Source of the DNA: Paracoccaceae bacterium
GTDB taxonomy: Bacteria; Pseudomonadota; Alphaproteobacteria; Rhodobacterales; Rhodobacteraceae
Assembly (NCBI GenBank): GCA_009920775.1
Contig: RFZI01000007.1
Span: forward strand, 1 to 36,494
DNA length: 36,494 bases
Direction: 5' to 3'
A program made the position numbers and the translations under genes. Below are positions 1 to 8,237 of the stretch, in pieces (the first letter of the stretch is position 1; each line of letters starts with the position of its first letter). The notes under the pieces are model-generated. The model did no database searches. It saw nothing but the letters and a program-made list of their open reading frames with translations, and was not told where the DNA came from.

Positions 1-45
1 AGGTAGTGACGGGCCGACCCGATTGCTGCGGAAAAGGGGCAGGCC

Positions 46-912
46 ATGAGCGTGCAGGATCACTCCAACCCCAAGACCCTCGTATCGACCGCTTGGCTCG
101 AGGCGCATCTGCGCGACCCCGACCTGCGGATCCTCGATGCTTCGTGGTATCTGCCGACCGAGAACCGCGATCCCAAGGCCGAGTATCTCGACCGCCACAT
201 CCCCGGCGCGCGGTTCTTCGATATCGACGAGATTTCCGATCTGCGGTCGGACCTGCCGCATATGGTCCCGCCGGTGGAAAAATTCATGAGCCGGATGCGG
301 GCGATGGGCGTGGGCGACGGGCATCAGGTCGTCGTCTATGACGGCTCGGGGCTTTTCTCCGCCGCCCGCGTCTGGTGGCTTTTCCGGCTGATGGGCAAGT
401 CTGACATCGCGGTGCTCGATGGCGGTCTGCCCAAGTGGCTGGCCGAAGGGCGGCCGGTGAACGACGACGATCCGATCATCCGCGACCGGCACATGACCGT
501 GACCCGCCAGAACCAGATGGTGAAGGACGTCACCCAAGTGGCCCGCGCCTCCAAGCTCGGAGATTTCGAGATCATCGACGCCCGCGCCCCCGCCCGTTTC
601 CGCGGCGAAGCGCCCGAGCCTCGGGCCGGTTTGCGCTCGGGCCATATCCCCGGCTCGCGCAATGTCTTTTTCAAAGACCTTCTGAAAGCCGACGGCACGA
701 TGAAAGATGCCGCTGGCATCCGCGCGGCCTTTGAAGCCTCTGGGGTCGATCTGAACAAACCCGCGATCTGCACCTGCGGTTCGGGCGTAACGGCTTCGGT
801 CCTTGCGCTTGGCCTCGAGGTGATCGGCAAGCGCGATCACTCTGTCTATGACGGCTCATGGTCCGAATGGGGCATGTATGCCGACCTTCCTATCGCAACC
901 GGAGAAGCCTGA
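46..912 (+). CDS. sseA: 3-mercaptopyruvate sulfurtransferase (tandem rhodanese)
   Basis: A 288-residue protein with two rhodanese domains. The N-terminal, non-catalytic one covers about residues 10-140 and the C-terminal, catalytic one about 155-285. The active loop CGSGVTA carries the nucleophilic cysteine at about residue 244; this CG-S/T-GV-T/S signature is the mercaptopyruvate type, not the thiosulfate type. The family moves sulfur from 3-mercaptopyruvate to thiols or cyanide and releases pyruvate, in the cytoplasm. Length matches E. coli SseA (about 281 aa). The ATG follows a purine-rich stretch (AAAAGGGG). The stop overlaps the next start as TGATG, so the aminotransferase is probably translationally coupled. 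Such aminotransferases can make 3-mercaptopyruvate from cysteine, which suggests a shared step; that link is inference. Confidence 0.93.
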   Translation: MSVQDHSNPKTLVSTAWLEAHLRDPDLRILDASWYLPTENRDPKAEYLDRHIPGARFFDIDEISDLRSDLPHMVPPVEKFMSRMRAMGVGDGHQVVVYDGSGLFSAARVWWLFRLMGKSDIAVLDGGLPKWLAEGRPVNDDDPIIRDRHMTVTRQNQMVKDVTQVARASKLGDFEIIDARAPARFRGEAPEPRAGLRSGHIPGSRNVFFKDLLKADGTMKDAAGIRAAFEASGVDLNKPAICTCGSGVTASVLALGLEVIGKRDHSVYDGSWSEWGMYADLPIATGEA

Positions 913-2096
913 TGCTCGAGCATCTCAAACCCCAACCCGCCGACAAGATCCTGATGCTCATGCAAACCTTCCGCGAGGATCCGCGGACCGACAAGATCGA
1001 CCTCGGGGTGGGTGTCTACAAAGACCCGACCGGCCTGACGCCGGTGATGCGCGCGGTGAAGGCCGCCGAGAAGAAGATCTGGGAAAGCCAGAACACCAAG
1101 GCCTATGTCGGCCTTGCGGGCGATCCGGCCTTTCTTGATGCGATGATCGGTCTTGTCCTTGATGGCGCTGTGGCCCGCGAGCGCATCGGCGCAGTGGCGA
1201 CCCCCGGCGGCACCGGCGCGATCCGTCAGGCGCTTGAGTTGATCCGTCTGGCCTCGCCCGAGGCTACGGTGTGGCTCTCGAACCCGACTTGGCCCAACCA
1301 CAACTCGATCATCAAGTATCTCGGCATGAAGATGGCCGACTACCGCTATTTCGACGAGGCGACCCGTGGCGTCGATTTCGCGGGCATGGTCGCCGATCTT
1401 CAGGGCCTCAAGGCGGGTGACGTCGTGCTGCTGCACGGCTGCTGCCACAACCCGACCGGTGCCAACCTCGACGCTGCGCAGTGGGGCGAGGTGATTGCCC
1501 TTCTCAAGGCCAAGGGTGCGGTGCCGCTTGTCGACATCGCCTATCAGGGCTTTGGCGACGGCTTGGCCGAAGACGGCGCCGCGACCCGCTTGGTCGCCGC
1601 AGGCATGGACGAATGCCTGATCGCGGCCTCCTGCTCGAAGAATTTCGGCATCTACCGCGAGCGCACCGGCATCCTGATGGCCGTGGCCCGCGATGACGCG
1701 CAGGCCAAGCTGGCGCAGGCCAACCTCGCCTTCCTCAACCGGCAAAACTATTCCTTCCCGCCCGACCACGGCGCGCGGATCGTCTCGACGATCCTTGGCG
1801 ATGCGGCGCTGCGGGCCGATTGGGAGGCGGAGCTCGAAGAGATCCGCAACACGATGCTCGGCCTGCGCCGCCAGTTGGCCGACGAACTGCGCCGCCTGTC
1901 GAACTCGGACCGGTTTGATTTCATCGCCCATCACCGGGGCATGTTCAGCCGGATCGGCACCACGCCCGAAAAGGTCGAGAAGATGCGGGCAGATAGCGGC
2001 ATCTACATGGTCTCCGATAGCCGGATGAACATCGCGGGACTGAACGCGCAGACCATCCCGATCCTCGCCAAGGCGATCATCGACGCAGGCGTTTAA
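912..2096 (+). CDS. Aspartate/aromatic amino acid aminotransferase (PLP, class I)
   Basis: The ORF track starts at 858, but the ATG at 912 gives MLEHLKPQPADKIL, the usual N-terminus of the AspC/TyrB (Ia) subfamily, and overlaps the sseA stop. The protein is 394 aa, normal for the family. Visible motifs are the N-terminal substrate loop (VGVYKDPTG), NPTWPNH, the cofactor motif HGCCHNPTG, the PLP lysine in SCSKNFGIY, and the carboxylate-binding arginine in SDSRMNIAGL. It moves the amino group of aspartate, aromatic amino acids or similar substrates to 2-oxoglutarate. The exact substrate (AspC or TyrB) cannot be read from sequence. Coupling to sseA leaves cysteine transamination to 3-mercaptopyruvate open as a side or main role. 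Confidence 0.92.
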   Translation: MLEHLKPQPADKILMLMQTFREDPRTDKIDLGVGVYKDPTGLTPVMRAVKAAEKKIWESQNTKAYVGLAGDPAFLDAMIGLVLDGAVARERIGAVATPGGTGAIRQALELIRLASPEATVWLSNPTWPNHNSIIKYLGMKMADYRYFDEATRGVDFAGMVADLQGLKAGDVVLLHGCCHNPTGANLDAAQWGEVIALLKAKGAVPLVDIAYQGFGDGLAEDGAATRLVAAGMDECLIAASCSKNFGIYRERTGILMAVARDDAQAKLAQANLAFLNRQNYSFPPDHGARIVSTILGDAALRADWEAELEEIRNTMLGLRRQLADELRRLSNSDRFDFIAHHRGMFSRIGTTPEKVEKMRADSGIYMVSDSRMNIAGLNAQTIPILAKAIIDAGV

Positions 2097-2106
2097 GGCA
2101 AATCCA

Positions 2107-2128
2107 AAGGCCCGCTTCGGCGGGTCTT
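2107..2128 (+). terminator. Hairpin terminator after the aminotransferase gene
   Basis: A 9-bp stem AAGGCCCGC/GCGGGTCTT (one G-T pair) closed by a TTCG tetraloop starts 10 bases after the stop codon. The T-run after it is poor (TCTTGACTT), so termination may be partial. The 3' arm overlaps the -35 element proposed for arsR. Confidence 0.6.
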
Positions 2129-2160
2129 GACTTATCTGATATTTCCATTATTCTAGATAT
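2127..2160 (+). promoter_or_regulatory. arsR promoter with dyad operator; probably leaderless start
   Basis: TTGACT (2127-2132) and TATTCT (2149-2154) form a good sigma70-like pair with a 16-base spacer. Transcription would start at about the A of the arsR ATG (2161), and no Shine-Dalgarno sequence lies upstream, so the mRNA is probably leaderless. An AT-rich imperfect dyad with arms TATCT (2133-2137) and AGATA (2155-2159) spans the spacer and -10, where an ArsR dimer would block polymerase. The elements are seen in sequence; the use is inferred. Confidence 0.5.
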
Positions 2161-2502
2161 ATGGATAAGAAACTCACCCTCGCCGCACTCGCCGCCCTTG
2201 GCCAAGAAACCCGGCTCGATATCTTTCGCCTTCTGGTCCGCGCCGGGCCGGACGGCCTTGCCGCCGGAGAGATCGCCGAAGAGCTGGGTGTTCTTCAGAA
2301 CACGCTCTCGGCCAATCTCTCGGTGCTTCTGCGGGCCGGCATGGTCCGCAACCGCCGCGAGGGGCGTTCGATCCGCTATTTCGCCGATATGGACGGCATG
2401 GCCGGCCTGTTGGCCTATCTGATGGAAGATTGCTGCGACGGGGCCCCCTCGCGCTGCAATCCCGCAATTGAAGAGGTGACGGGCTGCTGCCCGTCAGGAT
2501 GA
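2161..2502 (+). CDS. arsR: ArsR-family metalloid-responsive repressor
   Basis: A 113-residue winged-helix protein of the ArsR/SmtB family, with the typical opening [14 protein letters not shown] and a recognition region [20 protein letters not shown] at about residues 43-62. The C-terminus is cysteine-rich: Cys91, Cys92, Cys99, Cys109 and Cys110 in CCDGAPSRC and GCC. C-terminal cysteine pairs of this kind bind As(III) or Sb(III) in a branch common in proteobacteria and differ from the classic N-terminal CVC site of plasmid ArsR. It most likely represses itself and arsH and releases DNA on binding arsenite. The start abuts the proposed -10 element. The stop is one base before arsH (TGATATG). 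Confidence 0.9.
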   Translation: MDKKLTLAALAALGQETRLDIFRLLVRAGPDGLAAGEIAEELGVLQNTLSANLSVLLRAGMVRNRREGRSIRYFADMDGMAGLLAYLMEDCCDGAPSRCNPAIEEVTGCCPSG

Positions 2503-2503
2503 T

Positions 2504-3217
2504 ATGTTTGACACACCCAATATCGTTGACGACCTGTTTCGGCCGGTCGATGGATCAAAGTTGACCACAACCGAAAGGCGGTCGGACCCTCCGCGCTTTC
2601 TGCTGCTCTACGGCTCGCTGCGCGACCGCTCCTACAGCCGCCTCGTGGCCGAAGAGGCGGCACGCCTCCTGCGCCGGTATGGCGCCGAGGCGAGGTTCTT
2701 TAATCCCGAAGGGCTACCTCTCCCCGATGAGACGAGCGCGGGCCACCCCAAGGTCGTCGAGCTGCGCGAGCTGGTCGCCTGGTGCGATGGCATGGTCTGG
2801 TCTTCGCCGGAACGCCACGGCGCCATGACCTCGGTGATGAAGGCGCAGATCGACTGGATTCCGCTCTCGGTCGGCTCGGTCCGACCGACCCAAGGCAAAA
2901 CCCTTGCCGTGATGCAGGTGAGCGGCGGCTCGCAGAGCTTCAACACGGTCAACCAACTTAGGGTTCTGGGGCGCTGGATGGGGCTTCTGACCATCCCCAA
3001 CCAATCCTCGGTGCCGAAGGCCCATCAACAGTTCGAGGCGAATGGCCGGATGAAGCCATCGCCCTATTACGACCGGATCGCCGATGTGATCGAAGAGCTT
3101 GTGAAATTCACGGTTCTAACCCGAGACATCCGGGATCACCTGGTCGACCGCTATTCCGAGCGCAAGGAAAGCGGCGAAGCGATGATCGCCCGCGTGAGCG
3201 CCAGCGTTCCTGCGTGA
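2504..3217 (+). CDS. arsH: ArsH, NADPH-dependent FMN reductase / organoarsenical oxidase
   Basis: A 237-residue flavodoxin-like protein. Recognisable ArsH blocks are the FMN phosphate loop [11 protein letters not shown] (about 37-47), [22 protein letters not shown], and [16 protein letters not shown], and the C-terminal [10 protein letters not shown] is also typical. Characterised ArsH proteins oxidise trivalent methyl- and aryl-arsenicals to less toxic pentavalent forms and reduce dyes or quinones with NADPH. The gene is one base downstream of arsR and surely shares its transcript. No arsenite pump (ArsB, Acr3), ArsC reductase or ArsM is adjacent. This local unit may therefore deal with organoarsenicals, or work with a pump encoded elsewhere. 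Confidence 0.94.
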   Translation: MFDTPNIVDDLFRPVDGSKLTTTERRSDPPRFLLLYGSLRDRSYSRLVAEEAARLLRRYGAEARFFNPEGLPLPDETSAGHPKVVELRELVAWCDGMVWSSPERHGAMTSVMKAQIDWIPLSVGSVRPTQGKTLAVMQVSGGSQSFNTVNQLRVLGRWMGLLTIPNQSSVPKAHQQFEANGRMKPSPYYDRIADVIEELVKFTVLTRDIRDHLVDRYSERKESGEAMIARVSASVPA

Positions 3218-3223
3218 CGCATG

Positions 3224-3250
3224 AAAAATGGGGCGCATTTCCGCGCCCCA
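3224..3250 (-). terminator. Intrinsic terminator of amtB (possibly bidirectional)
   Basis: Read on the minus strand, the stem TGGGGCGC/GCGCCCCA with a GGAAAT loop is followed by TTTTT, about 35 bases after the amtB stop. Stem and T-run are both good. On the plus strand it lies 11 bases after arsH but lacks a clean T-run, so it may only weakly stop arsH transcripts. Confidence 0.8.
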
Positions 3251-3284
3251 GTCTCGCTTTGTCCTCAGGGAAGGGTCTTTGGAC

Positions 3285-4601
3285 TTAGCTGTGGTAGGCC
3301 TGCTCGCCGTGCGAGCTGAGGTCGAGGCCACGGCGTTCATCGTCGCTTTCAACACGCAGGCCGGTGATGGCCTTGGTGATGTAGAGAAGAACCGCCGAGG
3401 CCACGCCGCACCAGACGATAGTGATGGCAACGGCTTCGATCTGGATCCATGTCTGCGAGGCGATCGAATAATCGTCACCGCCGATGCCACCAAGGGCGGG
3501 GGCGGTGAAGATACCGGTACCGATTGCACCGATGATGCCGCCGATGCCGTGGATGCCAAAGACGTCGAGGCTGTCGTCATAGCCGAACTTGTTCTTCACC
3601 ACCGCGACGAAGAAGTAGCTGACGACCGAGGCGACCGCGCCGAGGGCGATGGCGCCGACCGGTCCGATCAGGCCAGCGGCAGGCGTGACGGCGACAAGGC
3701 CAGTCACGAGGCCAGAGGCAGCGCCAAGCATCGAGGCCTTGCCGCGGGTCAGCGCTTCGACGGCAGCCCAGGCGAGGATCGCACCGGCGGTGGCCGTGAA
3801 GGTGTTGATCATGGCAAGCGCCGCGCCACCGTTGGCTTCGAGGTTGGAACCCGCGTTGAAGCCGAACCAGCCGACCCAGAGGATGCCCGCGCCGACGAGC
3901 GTCAGGGTCATCGAGTGCGGGGCCATCATGTCTTTGCCGAGACCAAGACGCGGGCCGACGATGATCGAGGCGACAAGCGCTGCGATACCGGCATTGATGT
4001 GGACAACCGTGCCGCCGGCAAAATCAAGCGCGCCCATGTTGAAGAGCAGGCCGTTGGCATCCCAGACCATGTGGGCGATCGGGAAGTAAACGACCGTGAC
4101 CCACATCGCGGTGAAGAGAAGCACCGCCGAGAATTTGATCCGCTCGGCAAAGGCGCCGACGATCAGGGCCGGCGTGATGGCCGCGAAGGTCATCTGGAAG
4201 GCGATGAAGACGAACTCGGGGATCACATAACCCTCCGAGAAGGTCGCTGCCATGCTGTCAGCCGTGACGCCGGCAAGAAAGAGCTTGGCTGTGCCACCCC
4301 AGAACGGGCCCTCGCCGCCGCCGAAAGCGAACGAATAGCCGTAGACCACCCAGATCACCATCACCATCGCGGTGATCATCGTGACCTGCATGAGAACCGA
4401 GAGCATATTCTTTGCTCGGACGAGCCCGCCGTAAAAGAGCGCCAGACCCGGCAAAATCATGAAAAGGACCAAAATGGTCGAGACGAGCATCCAGCTCACA
4501 TCGCCCTTGTCCATGACCGGCCCGGCGTCCTGCGCCATGGCCGGAGCCGCCATCAGGGCGGCAAGTCCGGCCGCGCCGGAGATTTTAAACTTGTTCAACA
4601 T
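3285..4601 (-). CDS. amtB: Ammonium transporter AmtB
   Basis: An inner-membrane Amt/MEP/Rh channel with about 11 transmembrane helices after a cleavable N-terminal signal (LAALMAAPAMAQ). Family marks include DKGDVSWMLVSTILVLFM, the first pore histidine in AHMVWDANG, the twin histidine region DVFGIHGIGG, and GWFGFNAGS. It conducts ammonium/ammonia and is normally gated by GlnK, encoded just upstream. The ORF extends to a GTG at 4631 that overlaps the glnK stop. An ATG at 4601 (MLNKFK) has GAGAGGG 11 bases upstream plus GGGAAAG adjacent, and gives a normal signal peptide, so I prefer it; 4610 is also possible. A strong terminator follows. Confidence 0.95.
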   Translation of the reverse strand: MLNKFKISGAAGLAALMAAPAMAQDAGPVMDKGDVSWMLVSTILVLFMILPGLALFYGGLVRAKNMLSVLMQVTMITAMVMVIWVVYGYSFAFGGGEGPFWGGTAKLFLAGVTADSMAATFSEGYVIPEFVFIAFQMTFAAITPALIVGAFAERIKFSAVLLFTAMWVTVVYFPIAHMVWDANGLLFNMGALDFAGGTVVHINAGIAALVASIIVGPRLGLGKDMMAPHSMTLTLVGAGILWVGWFGFNAGSNLEANGGAALAMINTFTATAGAILAWAAVEALTRGKASMLGAASGLVTGLVAVTPAAGLIGPVGAIALGAVASVVSYFFVAVVKNKFGYDDSLDVFGIHGIGGIIGAIGTGIFTAPALGGIGGDDYSIASQTWIQIEAVAITIVWCGVASAVLLYITKAITGLRVESDDERRGLDLSSHGEQAYHS

Positions 4602-4627
4602 CTTTCCCATTTCCCTCTCGCGCGCAC

Positions 4628-4966
4628 TCACAGCGCGTCCTCGTTGGTTTCGCCGGTCCGGACCCGCAGCGCGGATTCGAGATCGAGAACAAAGATCTTG
4701 CCGTCGCCGATCTTGTCCGTCTTGGCGGTCTTGGCGATCACCGAGACAACCTCGTCGGCGAGGCTGTCGGGCACCGCGATCTCGAGCTTGACCTTCGGCA
4801 CGAAGTTCACGGCGTATTCCGCGCCGCGATAGATTTCGGTGTGGCCCGACTGAGAGCCGAAGCCTTTGATTTCTGTCACCATCATCCCGCGCACGCCCGT
4901 GGCGGTAACGGCTTCACGCACCTCCTCGAGCTTGAACGGTTTGATTGTCGCAATGATAAGTTTCAC
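4628..4966 (-). CDS. glnK: PII nitrogen regulatory protein GlnK
   Basis: A 112-residue PII signalling protein with the standard start MKLIIATIKPFKLEEVREAV. Its T-loop has the uridylylated tyrosine at exactly residue 51 (IYRGAEY), and the nucleotide-binding C-terminal signature TDKIGDGKIFV is present. PII trimers sense ATP/ADP and 2-oxoglutarate. Under ammonium excess GlnK plugs AmtB. The glnK-amtB linkage makes this GlnK rather than GlnB. The start is GTG with AGGGGA 7 bases upstream. It is the first gene of a leftward operon, so nitrogen control (NtrC) of the upstream region is expected from the family, but I could not assign an NtrC site. Confidence 0.95.
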   Translation of the reverse strand: MKLIIATIKPFKLEEVREAVTATGVRGMMVTEIKGFGSQSGHTEIYRGAEYAVNFVPKVKLEIAVPDSLADEVVSVIAKTAKTDKIGDGKIFVLDLESALRVRTGETNEDAL

Positions 4967-5252
4967 GCTGTTCCCCTTGTCCGTGGTCGTTTCTGCGGCC
5001 GGAGTGGTTGGCCGTTCGCAAGCCCATGAGGGCCGCGGCCCGGAGAAGGCTCAAGAAAATGCTGCAGGTGCGAAGAGAGGAAATCCGAAGATTTCGCACA
5101 TTTTTTGCACTTTGACGCCGCCCTGCCCAAATTTGGGGCAGAACAAAAAGCCGCCGACGCCGACTCATCCCGCTCAACATTCGTTACGGATGGGTCTATG
5201 GTCCCGCCAAACAACGGGCCGGCAGACAGGCAAAGACGGGCGCAGACAGGCA
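4967..5252. other. Divergent intergenic region between glnK and the PBP gene
   Basis: 286 bases with no credible gene; it must hold the glnK-amtB promoter and that of the rightward PBP gene. It contains the dyad CTGCCCAAATTTGGGGCAG (5123-5141) with the perfect core CCAAATTTGG, next to an A/T-rich patch (CACATTTTTTGCAC, 5097-5110). The dyad is a plausible operator. I could not match it with confidence to an NtrC site or a sigma54 promoter. Confidence 0.4.
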
Positions 5253-7281
5253 ATGAGTGGTTCAGACAGAAAGAGACCGCCACTGGTGGCCGACAAGCGC
5301 TATGCCGAAACAGCGCCCAAACCCAAGCCCAAGGCCAAGCCGCGAAAACCCAAGGCTCGCCCGAGGAAGAAACCCGTTCGCCGCGGGCCCCTTGGCTGGC
5401 TTGCCGCCGCGGTGCGGGGCATCCTCCGGTGGATCCTGCGCCTTGTCTGGGGCATCGGCTGGCGTGTTGGCGTTATCGCCGCCCTGCTGATCGGCGCCGC
5501 TTCGGTCTATCGGGCGGCAACATTGCCGCCGGCGAGCGATCTGGTCGATGGGCGCGCCCGCGGGTCTGTCACCATGCTTGACCGCAACGACGAGGTCTTT
5601 GCCTGGCGCGGCGACCAGTTTGGCGGCGTCATCACTGCCGACCTCGTATCGCCACACCTCAGGAACGCGGTGATCGCGACCGAGGACAAGCGCTTCTATA
5701 GCCACTTCGGCGTGAGCCCCCGTGGCATCGCGGGCGCGATCCGCATCAACCTTGCCGAAGGGCGCGGACCCTTGTCGGGCAACGGCGGTTCGACCATCAC
5801 CCAGCAGACGGCCAAACTTCTTTGCCTCGGCAAGCCCTTCGATCCCGAGGTCTGGAAGGACGAGGCCGCCTATGAGGCCGACTGCCGTCGCACGACGCTT
5901 TGGCGCAAGGTCGAGGAAGCGATCTATGCCATGGGCATGGAGATCGCCTATACCAAGGACGAGATCCTCACCCTCTATCTCAACCGCGCCTACCTTGGCG
6001 CCGGCACCCGCGGCTTCGAGGCCGCGGCCCAGCAATGTGGTGATCGGGCTGATGGAAGCCCAAGGCTATCTCACGCCCATCGAAGCGACACTGGCACGAA
6101 CTTCGCCCGCCGAGCTTTCCGCCGCCGCCGAGCAACGGGCGGGCGGCTATTTTGCCGATTGGCTGATGGAGATCACCCCCGACTATTTCGCCAAGACCAC
6201 GACCGAAGACGTGATCTATCGCACCACGCTCGATCCGCGCATCCAGACGGCGGCGGAAGAGGCGCTGGCCTATATCTTTGAGGAGAAGGTCAAGGAAGGA
6301 TCCGAGGCGCAGGCGGCGATTGTTGTCATGTCGGCCGATGGTGCCGTGCGGGCGATGGTCGGCGGGCGCAATACCAACATCGCGGGCGCCTTCAACCGCG
6401 CGACCCAAGCCTCGCGTCAGACAGGTTCGCTTTTCAAGCCGTTCATCTATGCCGCCGCCCTCGAGCTCGGCCATTCGCCGCTCGAGATGGTCGACGACAG
6501 CCCCCTTTGCATGACCATCCCCGGATCAGGCGAGTGGTGCCCCAAGAACTATGACGGCGAGTTCAAAGGCGAGATCCCCTTCGTTCAAGCCCTGCGCGAG
6601 AGCCGCAACATTCCGGCGATCAAGGTTTCCGAGATGGTCGGCCGCGACAATGTTCGGGCAGTGGCGAGCGGCTTTGGTGTGGCCAGCGATCTGGCCGATG
6701 GCCCCGCGCTGGCGCTGGGCGTCTCTGAGTCGACGCTCGTTGACATGGTCGGCGCCTATGCCGGCATCCTTAACGGTGGTTCAGCCGTGGCGCCCTATGG
6801 CCTCGTCGAGCTACGCCTTCAGGGCGACGACATTCCGCTCATGGGCATGGGTGGCGGCATCGGCGAGCGGGTGGTTCAAGAGGCCGCCGCACGGCAACTG
6901 ACATGGATGATGACCCAAGTGGTCGAGCAAGGCACTGGCGTGCGCGCCCGCATCCCCGGTTGGCAGATCGCCGGCAAGTCGGGCACGACGCAGGCCTCGC
7001 GCGATGCATGGTTCATCGGCTTTACCGGCGATTATGTGACCGGCGTCTGGATGGGCTATGACAACAACACGCCGCTCTCAGGCGTGACCGGCGGCGGGCT
7101 TCCAGCCGAGATCTGGCACGAAACGATGGTGCGGGTGCTCGACGGGATGACGCCCGTTCCCCTGCCGATGGACGAGCCGATCGAACCCGGACCGATCCTG
7201 TTTGGGCCGCAACCCGGCGGCGCCACTAACGGCAATTTCCTGATTGACCTCTTGAACTCGATCCTCGGCGGCGGAAACTAG
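5253..7281 (+). pseudogene. Penicillin-binding protein 1 (PBP1A-like), broken by an internal deletion and frameshift
   Basis: A class A PBP read in two frames. The 5' part (5253 to about 6035, 261 codons) has a basic cytoplasmic tail rich in K, P and R, one membrane anchor (WRVGVIAALLIGAASVY), and GT51 motifs EDKRFYSHFGVSPRG, GGSTITQQTAK and LYLNRAYLGAGTRGFEAAAQ. The rest (about 6034-7281, 415 codons) is in the +1 frame. It holds the transpeptidase with SLFK (SxxK), SRN (SxN) and KSGTT. Between AAAQ and NVVIGLM the family normally has about 40 residues (YFGK...ExAxLAGL...P...YxP); they are absent here, and the frame shifts at 6030-6037. The full gene would encode about 720 aa. A real deletion would abolish the transpeptidase; an assembly error is equally possible. 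The stop is 3 bases from the convergent neighbour. Confidence 0.85.
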
Positions 7282-7284
7282 CGC

Positions 7285-7650
7285 CTATTCCTCGGGGTCG
7301 GGGCAGCGGGAATAGCGGAAGACGTAGCCGTTCCAAATGACGAAGATGCTGCCGTCGCCGGGGCCGTCCATGATCATCGCCCGCTCCGCCCAGACATCGC
7401 CGCCGCCCGAACACTCCATGGTGTAGAGCGTGGCGTCCATATCGACCACGTTGACCGGGCGCGCCATCAGGCATTGCATCCCGACACCATAGAAGATGCC
7501 ATCGTCAATCTTGATCGCGGCGCCATCGACACCGACGAGCCCGCATTCCGAATTGGCCGCCTGCCGATAAGTGCCGTCATAGGGCGTCGCCCCTGCCGCA
7601 AGGGGCAGTAGGGCAAGGATAAAGGCCGAAGCCTTCAGAGCATGGGTCAT
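7285..7650 (-). CDS. Small secreted protein of unknown function
   Basis: 121 residues beginning with a clear Sec signal peptide (LKASAFILALLPLAAGATPYDG, cleavage likely after AGA). The mature part is about 100 residues with cysteines in SECGLVG, MQCLMAR, MECSGG and SRCPDP, enough for two disulfides in the periplasm. I do not recognise the family. The ATG overlaps the mlaC stop by four bases (ATGA), so it is cotranscribed with mlaA-mlaC and might act in the cell envelope; that role is inference from position only. It converges on the PBP gene with three bases between stops. Confidence 0.75.
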   Translation of the reverse strand: MTHALKASAFILALLPLAAGATPYDGTYRQAANSECGLVGVDGAAIKIDDGIFYGVGMQCLMARPVNVVDMDATLYTMECSGGGDVWAERAMIMDGPGDGSIFVIWNGYVFRYSRCPDPEE

Positions 7651-8237
7651 AGCGCGCGCAGGTCGGTGATCAGACGGTCGAGGTCGCCGCGACGCTGGTC
7701 GAGCATGGCGCCGATCTCGGTCCGCTCCGACAGCAGCATGTCGATCCCTTCAATGATGATATTGAAGAAAAGCGCTTTGCCCGAGGCGTCTGAGACATGG
7801 AAATCCACCCGGAACGGCGCTTGGCCCCGCAGGTTGGCCATGGTCTCGACCTGAACGCCGCGCGGGATCGCGCTCTCGCCCTGAACGTCGATCCGACCGC
7901 CGATGAATTCCCGGAAGCGGCGGCCATACTTGGCCGAGATATAGGTGCGGAATGCCTCGGTGAAGGCCTTCATCTGCGCCGCCGATGCGCTGCGGGCATC
8001 CGCGCCCAGCGCATAGCGGGCCATGATCGGCACATCCGCATAGCGATCGAAAATGCCTTCGAAATCCTTGATCATCTCGGCTTCGGACTTGCCGCTGGCG
8101 ATGACCGCATTGATATCGGCCACCAGAAGATCGACGAGCGAGCGCGCCTCGGAGCCGCTCAATGCCCATGCCGCGCCCGGAAGGCAGGCGGCACCCGTGA
8201 GAAGAAGAAACGATCTGCGGCGGATCGCGGGGGTCAT
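7647..8237 (-). CDS. mlaC: MlaC/Ttg2D-family periplasmic phospholipid carrier
   Basis: 196 residues. Family features are the stretch AEMIKDFEGIFDRYADVPIMARYALG, AFTEAFRTYISAKYGRRF, and VDFHVSDASGKALFFNIIIEGIDML near the C-terminus. MlaC shuttles phospholipids across the periplasm between the outer-membrane MlaA complex and the inner-membrane MlaFEDB transporter to keep the outer membrane asymmetric. The N-terminus RRRSFLLLTGAACLPGAAWA resembles a twin-arginine signal, so Tat export is possible. The start directly follows the mlaA stop (TAGATG), showing one operon. No mlaFED genes lie in this window. Confidence 0.88.
   Translation of the reverse strand: MTPAIRRRSFLLLTGAACLPGAAWALSGSEARSLVDLLVADINAVIASGKSEAEMIKDFEGIFDRYADVPIMARYALGADARSASAAQMKAFTEAFRTYISAKYGRRFREFIGGRIDVQGESAIPRGVQVETMANLRGQAPFRVDFHVSDASGKALFFNIIIEGIDMLLSERTEIGAMLDQRRGDLDRLITDLRAL

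Noticed and set aside
1-45. End of an upstream gene before sseA
   Set aside because: AGG-TAG at the left edge could be the last codon and stop of an upstream gene, but one codon is not evidence.
3228-4832. 534-residue plus-strand ORF opposite amtB-glnK
   Set aside because: Antisense shadow; rich in Asp, Glu, His and Arg with no recognisable domain, while amtB and glnK are clear.
5095-5112. Sigma54 promoter TCGCACATTTTTTGCA
   Set aside because: The -12 TTGCA is good, but the -24 element lacks the GG pair, and it points toward the PBP gene and away from glnK-amtB, where such control would be expected.
6025-6045. Programmed ribosomal frameshift in the PBP gene
   Set aside because: No slippery heptamer or downstream pseudoknot is seen, and about 40 conserved residues are missing. 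A frameshift alone could not restore the protein.
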